Part shown: positions 7,274 through 14,038 of the stretch, one piece after another | Position numbering within the stretch: position 1 is the first letter of the stretch | How the letters are laid out: each line of letters begins with the position of its first letter | NCBI GenBank assembly: GCA_018715065.1 | Contig: DVMJ01000045.1 | Location: 1-29,925, forward strand | Direction of reading: 5' to 3' | Source of the DNA: Fimiplasma intestinipullorum | GTDB lineage: Bacteria > Bacillota_I > Bacilli_A > Erysipelotrichales > Coprobacillaceae | Length of the DNA stretch: 29,925 nucleotides | Program-made: the position numbers and the translations under genes | Notes under the pieces: model-generated | What the model was told of the DNA's origin: nothing | Database searches by the model: none | What the model saw: only the letters and a program-made list of their open reading frames with translations

Positions 7274-7999
7274 TTACTCTAAGACCACAGCCTGACTTCC
7301 CCGTGAGGCATAGACGGCTTCAAAATCAGCACGATCATAAGTCACCAGACCGGCTAAGGGATCGGCTATCCAGACGCTATCTTCATTATATCCAACTAAG
7401 ACTGCCCCATGATCATTGCGGCTCCACTCTACATATTGACCACTCTCGGTGTACCAGCCTTCGGTTGGATATCGTGGATTCATACCAATGGTGACCCAGA
7501 CCATGACAGGCTGCTGGTGGCTCACCCGTCGATAGAGATCTTCCGGGCTGGCGCCGGTTAGATCAACCACGGTTAAGGCGCTGTTTTGTGCGGCTAAATA
7601 CTGCTCTCCTGCACGGATGATGGCTGTCACACCACAGACGTATCCTGCTTCTGAACTAGGATTACCGACAAAATACGCATTGAGATCTGGTCCATATAAA
7701 CGACCATCGTCTCCTGTATATAAACGATAAGGAACACGGGGCAAATAGGTCATGGCCATCTCGTATTTGTCTACATTATAGCCTTTTGCATGAAGCAGCA
7801 TCGTCAAAGCTGTGATCTCACATCCGGTGGGCAGCTCAGGCATTTGCGCAATAATAGGAAAATCGAAGATTTGGGCTTCATCCGGATACCAATTTGCCAG
7901 CACGGTACTGAAACACACCACCCTTTTACCTAAGGGATGTGTATGACCCAAAATAAGTCCAGGTAAGCTCAAGATACACACCAGGATCTTGATTCCCAT
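7274..7999 (-). CDS. C39-like papain-fold peptidase, probably exported
   Basis: This 241-residue protein matches the C39-like (peptidase_C39_2) group. The candidate catalytic cysteine is C60 in ELPTGCEITALTMLL, the histidine is H197 in NDHGAVLVGY and the aspartate is D213 in VWIADPL, in the order expected for a papain-like triad. The N-terminus MGIKILVCILSLPGLILG is hydrophobic and could be a signal peptide or anchor. No ABC transporter is fused or adjacent, so a role in bacteriocin leader cleavage is not supported. It starts one base after the stop of the flavoprotein gene (TAA-A-ATG). The substrate is unknown. Confidence 0.8.
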   Translation of the reverse strand: MGIKILVCILSLPGLILGHTHPLGKRVVCFSTVLANWYPDEAQIFDFPIIAQMPELPTGCEITALTMLLHAKGYNVDKYEMAMTYLPRVPYRLYTGDDGRLYGPDLNAYFVGNPSSEAGYVCGVTAIIRAGEQYLAAQNSALTVVDLTGASPEDLYRRVSHQQPVMVWVTIGMNPRYPTEGWYTESGQYVEWSRNDHGAVLVGYNEDSVWIADPLAGLVTYDRADFEAVYASRGSQAVVLE

Positions 8000-8000
8000 T

Positions 8001-8537
8001 TTACGCCAGCCCTTTACCTAACTGGTAGGCTTGCTTAAGATAAATGGAACGACGGGTCATGGAGACCGTGCCGCATCCATAACCTAGAATGACTCCCTGA
8101 TCCTCCAAATTTAAATAGCGGACCAGTGTCCTGTAGTGAGCCATCAATGCTTCAAAGGTCCAATCGTCTTGATTCCAGGCGGCCGTGATAAGGCTCACCT
8201 TCATCTGTTTTCGTTGCAAAGAGGCATTGAAAGCACAGAAACGATCGATCAGGATCTTCAATTGACTGGACATCCCATAATAATATAACGGTGTCACCCA
8301 AACCATCATATCTGCAGATAAGATTTGCTGGCGGATGGTCTCCATCTCGTCCTTTTGGACACAGGGACCTTCATAACCGCAATGAATGCAGCCTAGACAC
8401 GGGTGGATATTGGCTTTGGCTGCATCGATCACTTCAACTTGATGACCGGCTTCTCGAGCGCCCCGCATCCACTCTTCAGCTAGAAGATTTGAGGATCCAT
8501 GCCGATTAGGACTGCCTTCTAAAACAACGGCCTTCAT
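8001..8537 (-). CDS. NADPH-dependent FMN reductase / iron-sulfur flavoprotein-like
   Basis: This 178-residue flavodoxin-fold protein starts MKAVVLEGSPNRHGSSNLL, with the FMN phosphate loop at residues 8-18. Residues 47-59 carry C47-x2-C50-x2-C53-x5-C59. That spacing matches the compact CX2CX2CX4-7C motif of archaeal and clostridial iron-sulfur flavoproteins (Isf), which hold a 4Fe-4S cluster beside FMN. VWVTPLYYYGMSSQLKILID near 79-98 is the family's flavin-facing loop. It directly abuts the stop of the cyclophilin-like gene, with no gap. An electron-transfer or reductase role is likely. Cluster binding is inferred from spacing only, and non-cluster family members also have a CxGCxxC. Confidence 0.85.
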   Translation of the reverse strand: MKAVVLEGSPNRHGSSNLLAEEWMRGAREAGHQVEVIDAAKANIHPCLGCIHCGYEGPCVQKDEMETIRQQILSADMMVWVTPLYYYGMSSQLKILIDRFCAFNASLQRKQMKVSLITAAWNQDDWTFEALMAHYRTLVRYLNLEDQGVILGYGCGTVSMTRRSIYLKQAYQLGKGLA

Positions 8538-8963
8538 TTATTCAACCACCTTTTCGATTCTGATCGTACCATGCAAGGCTGCAATTTCGGTTTCGCCTGC
8601 TGTACATGTTCCCAGTGCAAAAAGCGCACTGTTAGCCTGAAAATCATCGTAAAACAGAACAACATCCTGCCAGGGAGCATAATAGGCAAGGATGCCCGAG
8701 CCACCGCTGGCTAAAGGGGCGTCGCTGGTATCTAAGCTCTCTAAAGGATAGAAGATCTTCTCATTGTAACTGAAATTCTCCACTGGCACTTCAAGCGGCA
8801 GCTGATTGTAGAGCTCCGTGGCAGCCTGACTATCATTCAGGGTATAAATGATTTCCGTTTCCTGACAAAGAATACGAATCTGACGAATATCCTGCATATT
8901 TCCCACCTCATTTCCTAATAGCTGCAAGATCAAAGAACTGACGATGATCATAATTTTTCCCAT
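8538..8963 (-). CDS. cyclophilin-like fold protein
   Basis: This 141-residue protein resembles the small cyclophilin-like (TM1367-type) beta-barrel family. Familiar stretches are TLNDSQAATELYNQLPLEV, NFSYNEKIFYPLESLDTSDA, SGILAYYAPWQDVVLFYDDF and a terminal GTIRIEKV. Related proteins of this family are often encoded beside flavodoxins and aldo-keto reductases; prolyl isomerase activity is not established for them. From the ATG at 8963 the first 17 residues are hydrophobic, hinting at export. An alternative ATG at 8897 (MQDIRQ) has a good GAGGTG ribosome site and would make a cytosolic protein of normal domain length. I cannot decide between the two. Confidence 0.8.
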   Translation of the reverse strand: MGKIMIIVSSLILQLLGNEVGNMQDIRQIRILCQETEIIYTLNDSQAATELYNQLPLEVPVENFSYNEKIFYPLESLDTSDAPLASGGSGILAYYAPWQDVVLFYDDFQANSALFALGTCTAGETEIAALHGTIRIEKVVE

Positions 8964-8967
8964 AGAC

Positions 8968-9285
8968 TCACCCCAACTGCCTTTCTTTTTGCAGCATATG
9001 TTTTAAATAATCGACCTTATCCAAACATGCCTGTCCACGATGAATCTCATCCAACAGTTTGACTCTTTGTTTCTGTAACATCTTCAAACGACATCCCTGA
9101 GTGCGCTCAGCCTGTTTGGATAATAACATATATGTCTTCATTTCATTTTGATCAAATCCGATCTGTTTCAAGGTCATCCACAATTCCAGATCCTCACGGT
9201 TGTTTTCTTGAAAGCCGAGTGCCAGATAGGCATCCAATAGATCTTCGGAAAGTTGATAGCGCAAAATGATTTCTTCTCTATTCAT
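8968..9285 (-). CDS. reduced MerR-like regulator
   Basis: This 105-residue protein has the second half of a MerR DNA-binding domain. EDLLDAYLALGF stands where MerR proteins have RTLRYYDEIGL, and NNREDLELWMTLKQIGF stands where they have EDLERLRLIKxLGF. A long coiled-coil-like helix follows (KMLQKQRVKLLDEIHRGQACLDKVDYLKHML). The usual opening helix and the aromatic RYY signature are absent, so DNA binding may be weakened or lost. The start codon overlaps the end of the LysR gene by eight bases. It could modulate the operon or act as a partner of another MerR protein. No effector domain is present. Confidence 0.65.
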   Translation of the reverse strand: MNREEIILRYQLSEDLLDAYLALGFQENNREDLELWMTLKQIGFDQNEMKTYMLLSKQAERTQGCRLKMLQKQRVKLLDEIHRGQACLDKVDYLKHMLQKERQLG

Positions 9286-10153
9286 GATCTTGCCTCCTTT
9301 CGATAAATGTCAGAAAGCGACTGACGGCTTTGCCATGGGGCTGATTGCGTTTATAGGCAATCACTGAAGTGGTTGCGGGAATGCCCTGAAATGGAATGAA
9401 GCGTGTTCCCTGCATGCGCCCCATTGCCTCCAGGCAAATCGCTATTCCCATTCCTTCCTGAACTAAATGAATCATATTGTAACCAATGTTATAACTGGCA
9501 ACGATATCGACTTGACGTTCTTCCCAGTTGATCCATTTAGCCAATTCGTTTTGAATGCGTTGGCGATCGGGTACGATCAAAGCATATCCTTCTAATTCAG
9601 TCGGTACGATCGTATCTAATTGAGCCAAAGGATCGTCTTCTTTAACCAGGATCCCCCAATGCTCCTTTGTATGAAGACGACTAAAGGCATATTTGGTCAG
9701 ATCGATGGGCTCCAAGAGAAGACCAAAATCAAGGGTGCCATTTTCAATGCCATGTTGGATGGAATCGGAGCTCATGGTCATCAGTTCAAAGTGAATCAAT
9801 GGATACTGACACTTAAATTCATGGAGGATACCAGCCAACTCATGCATGCCTTCGGCCTCGCAGCAGCCAATGGCAATGCTGCCGGTCACCTGATCGGCTT
9901 CCTTGGAAAAATCACGGGTGATCATTTCTTCAATTCGGATCATATCCTGGGCATGTTTTTTCAACAGCATCCCCGCTTCTGTCAGCTGTACATGACGGCT
10001 ATGCCTGATGAACAACTTTTCGCCTAATTCTTCTTCCAGCTGCATCAACTGCCGCGACAGTGTTGGCTGCGAGATGTATAAAAGCTGACTGGCACGTGTC
10101 ATATTTTCTTCCTGTGCCACCACTAAAAAATATTTCAATACACGTAATTCCAT
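9278..10153 (-). CDS. LysR-family transcriptional regulator
   Basis: This 291-residue LysR protein has the typical N-terminus MELRVLKYFLVVAQEENMTR, the recognition segment LYISQPTLSRQLMQLEEELG, and a LysR substrate-binding domain from about residue 90 to 285. I chose the ATG at 10153, which lies one base after the TAA of the aldo-keto reductase gene. An in-frame TTG at 10168 would add five residues and overlap that gene. GGAG lies nine bases upstream of the ATG. Being embedded as gene two of the operon it probably regulates, rather than divergent, is less usual for LysR and suggests autoregulation. A 17-bp dyad upstream of the operon at 11177-11193 is a candidate operator. Confidence 0.9.
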   Translation of the reverse strand: MELRVLKYFLVVAQEENMTRASQLLYISQPTLSRQLMQLEEELGEKLFIRHSRHVQLTEAGMLLKKHAQDMIRIEEMITRDFSKEADQVTGSIAIGCCEAEGMHELAGILHEFKCQYPLIHFELMTMSSDSIQHGIENGTLDFGLLLEPIDLTKYAFSRLHTKEHWGILVKEDDPLAQLDTIVPTELEGYALIVPDRQRIQNELAKWINWEERQVDIVASYNIGYNMIHLVQEGMGIAICLEAMGRMQGTRFIPFQGIPATTSVIAYKRNQPHGKAVSRFLTFIERRQDHE

Positions 10154-10154
10154 C

Positions 10155-11129
10155 TTATAAAGCTCCAACGATCCGATGCGGCTGATAAGCTTCTTCTAAA
10201 TAGGCTCTTTCATCTGGTGTGAGAACAATATCCAAAGCACCGATTGCATCATCCAGATGCGTTAAACGCGATCCTCCGATGATGGGTGCAGCTACCTGAG
10301 CATGACCAAGCAGATAACTTAAAGCAATCTGTGCTCTGGTTACGCCTTTTTGCTTAGCTAATTCACCCACGCGGTTGACAATTTCGTGGTCAACCGGTTC
10401 ATTGGCATCATATTTATCCTTTGCACTCTGATCTAACTGGCTGCGCTTCGTATCGGCAAACCAGTCACGAGCAAGCCGACCGCCGGCTAAAGGCGAATAT
10501 GGTGTTAACGCGACGCCAAGATCCTGACAGAGCGGGATCATTTCTCTTTCATCCTCACGATACAGCAAGTTATAGTGATTCTGCATGGAAATGAAAGGAG
10601 TCCAGCCGTTATGCTTGGCGATATACTGAGCCTTTTGAAACTGCCAGGCATACATCGCAGAAGCCCCAATATAGTGCACTTTGCCACTCTTGACTAAATC
10701 ATTGAGACAGGCCATCGTTTCTTCAATCGGTGTCTGGTAATCCCAACGATGAATGATATATAAATCCACATAATCCATCTGCAGTCTTTCCAGTGAGGCA
10801 TCCAGAGCAGCCATGATATGTTTGCGTGATAAGCCACCACCATTTAAGCTCTGATCCAGTGGATAATAGACTTTCGTCGCAACGACCACTTCATTGCGGT
10901 TCGCGTATTTCGCTAACGCTTTTCCTAAAATGCGTTCACTTTCCCCCTGACCATAGACATCAGCGGTATCAAAAAAGTGAATGCCTCTAGCCAAAGCACC
11001 TTGAATATAAGCAAGGCCTTCTTCCTCATTCAAATGCCAGGGCTGTTTTTGCACATTACCTAATTCCATACAGCCTAAAGCCAATCTCGATACTTGAAGT
11101 CCTGAAGATCCTAATCGTGTATATTGCAT
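10155..11129 (-). CDS. aldo-keto reductase
   Basis: This protein of about 324 residues is an aldo-keto reductase of the YhdN/YajO-like type. The tetrad residues are D54 and Y59 in FFDTADVYG, K86 in VVATKVYYP and the histidine in YIIHRWD near 127. APIIGGSRLTHLDDA near the C-terminus is the NADP-phosphate segment. I place the start at the second of two adjacent ATGs (11129; the other is 11132), because AAAGGA is better spaced from it. A longer frame back to 11177 gives a basic tail unlike the family. It is the promoter-proximal gene of a seven-gene operon. The substrate is unknown. It is a distinct subfamily from the aldo-keto reductase at 1881. Confidence 0.92.
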   Translation of the reverse strand: MQYTRLGSSGLQVSRLALGCMELGNVQKQPWHLNEEEGLAYIQGALARGIHFFDTADVYGQGESERILGKALAKYANRNEVVVATKVYYPLDQSLNGGGLSRKHIMAALDASLERLQMDYVDLYIIHRWDYQTPIEETMACLNDLVKSGKVHYIGASAMYAWQFQKAQYIAKHNGWTPFISMQNHYNLLYREDEREMIPLCQDLGVALTPYSPLAGGRLARDWFADTKRSQLDQSAKDKYDANEPVDHEIVNRVGELAKQKGVTRAQIALSYLLGHAQVAAPIIGGSRLTHLDDAIGALDIVLTPDERAYLEEAYQPHRIVGAL

Positions 11130-11176
11130 CATGCCACTTCCTTTCTTTGATTTTATTTTAAGATCTTGACGCACCA

Positions 11177-11193
11177 ATGTCTAATACCTACAT
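11177..11193. promoter_or_regulatory. candidate operator dyad upstream of the seven-gene operon
   Basis: ATGT-N9-ACAT reads at 11177-11193, just upstream of a weak leftward promoter (TTGGTG, 16 bases, TAAAAT). Short dyads of this size are typical LysR-type contact sites, and a LysR gene is second in the operon. The match is short enough to be chance. Confidence 0.3.
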
Positions 11194-11227
11194 TTCATGC
11201 TTTGCCATTCGTTTTAGGCATAACAAA

Positions 11228-11252
11228 AAAATAGCCTATCCCAGGCTATTTT
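11228..11252 (-). terminator. terminator downstream of the HAD remnant
   Basis: AAAATAGCCT (11228-11237) and AGGCTATTTT (11243-11252) form a perfect 10-bp stem with a 5-nt loop. Read leftward it runs into a T7 tract, so it terminates leftward RNA. The only leftward feature above it is the decayed HAD gene, so it is probably that gene's surviving terminator. Confidence 0.8.
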
Positions 11253-11270
11253 ATCTTCCTTTCCCCACGA

Positions 11271-11450
11271 TCACATGAGATCATGGACTAAGGCATAAGC
11301 AATCCCTTCTTCATCACAGAAGCGGGTGACTAGATCGGCGGCCTGCTTCAATTCACTGACCGCATTGTCCATCGCGATCCCGATACCTGCCTGCTGGATC
11401 ATCGTCAGATCATTCAAGCTATCTCTAAAAGTGACACCTTTAGAAATTCT
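11271..11450 (-). pseudogene. remnant of a Cof-type HAD phosphatase
   Basis: A start-less frame of about 59 codons ends in TGA at 11273-11271. It reads RDSLNDLTMIQQAGIGIAMDNA, then AADLVTRFCDEEGIAYAL near the end. This is the C-terminal signature of Cof/YbiV HAD-IIB phosphatases (GDSxNDxxM, AGxGVAMxNA, ADxVTxxxDExG). The catalytic glycine-aspartate is altered to RD. SKGVTF sits only a few residues before it, where intact members have some 25 residues, so a small internal deletion has occurred. The N-terminal 200 or so residues with DxDGT are missing, and an in-frame stop lies at 11453-11451. A terminator follows at 11228-11252. Confidence 0.75.
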
Positions 11451-11484
11451 TTATTCTTTCTGCCAGTTTTTCTTAAAAGAGTGT

Positions 11485-11493
11485 TGCTATAAT
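11485..11493 (+). promoter_or_regulatory. extended -10 promoter for the small membrane protein
   Basis: TGCTATAAT (11485-11493) is a perfect extended -10 element. No good -35 is present at 16-18 bases; the T-rich TTTTTC at 11467-11472 is too close. The ribosome site AAAGGAGGG follows at about 11505-11513, ahead of the ATG at 11521. Confidence 0.55.
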
Positions 11494-11520
11494 GAAGCTA
11501 TCCTAAAGGAGGGATGCATC

Positions 11521-11745
11521 ATGAAATATAAAGTTGAAATCAGTTTATTGATAAGTGGTCTCTTTTTATTTTTTCTATCCACCAGCGATTTTCTTAGTTA
11601 TATGGCGGAACTATTGAATACGCTTTTTTTCAACTCTCTCCCAATTGTCTTTTTCAGTTCTTACCTTTTTCGGACCATCATTCTGTTTTGCGGTGCTTCC
11701 TTCATCTTTGCAGGATGCTTTCTATACAAATACCGCCATGAATAA
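11521..11745 (+). CDS. small two-helix membrane protein, unknown function
   Basis: This 74-residue protein has two hydrophobic segments, roughly residues 8-26 (ISLLISGLFLFFLSTSDFL) and 47-69 (SSYLFRTIILFCGASFIFAG), with a basic end KYRHE. I do not recognise the family. I chose the ATG at 11521 because AAAGGAGGG lies just upstream, after an extended -10 promoter. A longer open frame back to 11326 only reads antisense through the HAD remnant. It has its own promoter and a UUCG-loop terminator, so it is a single-gene unit pointing toward the origin. Confidence 0.65.
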   Translation: MKYKVEISLLISGLFLFFLSTSDFLSYMAELLNTLFFNSLPIVFFSSYLFRTIILFCGASFIFAGCFLYKYRHE

Positions 11746-11767
11746 CTCACTTCGGTGAGTTTTTTTC
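11744..11767 (+). terminator. UUCG-tetraloop terminator
   Basis: AACTCAC-TTCG-GTGAGTT followed by six more T residues is a classic intrinsic terminator with the extra-stable C(UUCG)G loop. The stop codon of the small membrane protein (11743-11745) enters the stem. Confidence 0.92.
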
Positions 11768-11773
11768 TAGTTA

Positions 11774-11800
11774 AAAGACCGGTATCTACTACCGGTCTTT
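11774..11800 (-). terminator. terminator of the TerB-N / ATPase / helicase operon
   Basis: AAAGACCGGTA (11774-11784) and TACCGGTCTTT (11790-11800) form a perfect 11-bp stem with a 5-nt loop. Read leftward the stem is followed by TTAACTAG and then an A-run, so the U-tract is only the short TCTTTT. The helicase stop codon TAG (11791-11789) sits in the loop-side of the stem. Confidence 0.8.
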
Positions 11801-14038
11801 AGATCGAATCAGCGAAGCCCAACTCATGATGCGCGCCTTCATTCCTTCTATATCCAGTACCCCATAAGCAAAACCTTTTTTGATCAGCTCATCAGGGACA
11901 TATTCATCATATTTTTCAAAGACAGGTACTTCTTTGGGATAGACGAGTTCCAATGGATCCCATTCCTTTTTGGCTTCTTCTAAAACAATCTGATAAAATT
12001 CCTGTTCACTCACATGCATTGTAAATTGAATATAATACGGTCTGGAAGAGGTCAACCCTTTCAATCCCAGCCGTTTTGGACAGCGGATCTTCAAGAAACG
12101 TTCCATGGCCAGAAAGGCATAACTGCCCAGCCAGGGAAACAGGACCCACATGTTGCCACCTAAATGAATGAGAGGATGGTTGGCCATATCAGCCTTCTGA
12201 AAACTCATGCGTGCGTCTTCCAAGCGACAGACTGCATGACGCATCAGATAAGGATAAGCCTTGTTTTCATTGAGCACCTGATACATCCGCTCTAAGATCC
12301 GCGTATGTATATCGCCGGGAACATCACCAAAATAGGCTGGGATATTGCCTTTCACTAAGGTACAGTAAACGATGCGTTTTTGATGATCGACATCATCAAC
12401 GACCCAGACCCGACCGGCAATCGCAATCTTATCCTGAACTGGTGGTGGTTTCACGATCGTTCCCAGTTCTTCGGAACCAGAACGTACGGAATATTCGATA
12501 TTTTCCTGAAAGACAGCATAGAATTTATAATTATTAACGATGCGCTCACCGGTCAAACCAACAATCAGACCACCATTTTCCGTACGATTAATATGATCAT
12601 TTTGAATAAGATGTAATAACAGTAAACGATAATCCTCCTGACTGATGCCGCGAAAGCTTGACAACGTCAAAACACGGCTCGCTAATTCTGCAGGTGTCAT
12701 TTCCCCGCAGGATGCCAGGGTACTCATCGTCTGATGATAAAGCAGACTATAAGGTAAACGATGGGTTGATGGCGGTTCGACAAAACGTTCCTCAAGATAA
12801 AGCTGGACTAAGGCAATCCCCTGAACCAGATACCAGGGAATCATATCCGGAAGCATGGCCCTTGCCTCTGGATGTTCTTCGCGCATGACAAACCACATTT
12901 CAGCCGGATTACCACGACGACCGGTACGCCCCATCCGCTGTAGAAAACCTGACACAGTGAATGGGGAATCAATCTGAAAAGCGCGTTCCAGACGCCCAAT
13001 ATCGATTCCCAGTTCCAGGGTCGCTGTCGCACAGACTGACATCAACGAATCATCATCTTTCATCTCTTCTTCCGCACTCTCACGATAAGAAGTGGAGAGA
13101 TTGCCATGGTGAATTAAAAACCGATCCGGTTCATGCTTTACTTCACAATACTGACGCAAACTCTGACAAACAGCCTCGCACTCCTCACGGGAATTCGTAA
13201 AGATCAGACATTTCTTACCGTGCGTATGTTCAAAGATATACCCGATGCCCGGATCAGCAGCCTTCGGTGCCTGGTCTGTCGGTGCTTCAATCTCCAGCGC
13301 CTCAACCATCTCGCCTTTTCCTTCATCGGCCTGTGGACCACTATTATAAAAGTGCTCCATCGATAGACGCCAGACTTCCCTGGCTCCTTCAAAGCTGGGG
13401 ATGATCGTACGCCGATGACTGCCGGCTGCCAGAAAACGTGCGGCTGCTTCTGGCTTTCCGATCGTCGCCGACAACCCAATGCGGCGAGGATCACAGCCGG
13501 CTAAACGACACAGCCGTTCAATCAGACAAAAGGTCTGCAGACCGCGATCCCCGCGCAAGAGCGAATGAATCTCATCGATGACAATAAAGCGCAGATCATG
13601 AAATAAAGAGGGAATCTCCATGTATTTATTGAGTAATAGCGATTCCAAGGATTCTGGTGTGATCTGCAGGATACCTGATGGTTTCTTCAGCAGCTTGCGT
13701 TTTTGTGACTGAGAGGCATCGCCATGCCAACGTGTGACCTTGATCCCTGCTTCTTCACAGAGTTCTGTCAAACGACCAAACTGATCGTTGATGAGTGCCT
13801 TTAAAGGAGCAATATATAGGACACCAACACTTCGTGAAGGTTCCTCATCTAATAAAGTCAGGATAGGAAAAAAGGCCGCTTCTGTCTTACCGGAAGCTGT
13901 TGAGGCCGTAAGCAGGACATGATCCTCGCTATGAAAGATGGCCTCTCCGGCGGCGTTCTGTACCCCGCGTAATTGCTGCCAACCGGAGCGATAAATATAA
14001 TCCTGGATAAACGGAGCATAACGATCAAAGACATTCAT
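11789..14038 (-). CDS. Lhr/BrxHI-like superfamily-2 DEAD/DEAH helicase
   Basis: This 749-residue protein has all core SF2 helicase motifs: motif I TASTASGKT (44-52), Ia APLKALINDQ (77-86), II DEIH (155-158), III SAT (190-192), IV IFTNSREE (279-286), V ATATLELGIDIG (337-348) and VI QRMGRTGRRG (367-376). An acidic linker at about 233-262 separates the two RecA lobes, and a C-terminal region of about 370 residues resembles that of Lhr-type helicases. The length and the pairing with a BrxD-like ATPase fit BrxHI of type II BREX. Its ATG overlaps the ATPase stop by four bases. It presumably unwinds or translocates on DNA; no nuclease motif is visible. It is the third gene of the operon. Confidence 0.9.
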   Translation of the reverse strand: MNVFDRYAPFIQDYIYRSGWQQLRGVQNAAGEAIFHSEDHVLLTASTASGKTEAAFFPILTLLDEEPSRSVGVLYIAPLKALINDQFGRLTELCEEAGIKVTRWHGDASQSQKRKLLKKPSGILQITPESLESLLLNKYMEIPSLFHDLRFIVIDEIHSLLRGDRGLQTFCLIERLCRLAGCDPRRIGLSATIGKPEAAARFLAAGSHRRTIIPSFEGAREVWRLSMEHFYNSGPQADEGKGEMVEALEIEAPTDQAPKAADPGIGYIFEHTHGKKCLIFTNSREECEAVCQSLRQYCEVKHEPDRFLIHHGNLSTSYRESAEEEMKDDDSLMSVCATATLELGIDIGRLERAFQIDSPFTVSGFLQRMGRTGRRGNPAEMWFVMREEHPEARAMLPDMIPWYLVQGIALVQLYLEERFVEPPSTHRLPYSLLYHQTMSTLASCGEMTPAELASRVLTLSSFRGISQEDYRLLLLHLIQNDHINRTENGGLIVGLTGERIVNNYKFYAVFQENIEYSVRSGSEELGTIVKPPPVQDKIAIAGRVWVVDDVDHQKRIVYCTLVKGNIPAYFGDVPGDIHTRILERMYQVLNENKAYPYLMRHAVCRLEDARMSFQKADMANHPLIHLGGNMWVLFPWLGSYAFLAMERFLKIRCPKRLGLKGLTSSRPYYIQFTMHVSEQEFYQIVLEEAKKEWDPLELVYPKEVPVFEKYDEYVPDELIKKGFAYGVLDIEGMKARIMSWASLIRSKDR

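Noticed and set aside
7274..7999. Bacteriocin-processing C39 peptidase
   Set aside because: The triad order fits, but there is no ABC transporter, no precursor peptide with a double-glycine leader and no immunity gene nearby.
11326..11520. N-terminal extension of the small membrane protein
   Set aside because: The frame is open back to 11326, but those codons read antisense through the HAD remnant. The promoter and ribosome site are both placed for the ATG at 11521.
12841..13494. Open frames antisense or out of frame within the helicase gene
   Set aside because: Several overlapping frames exist on both strands here, all inside a well-conserved helicase with intact motifs; none has a ribosome site or a recognisable product.
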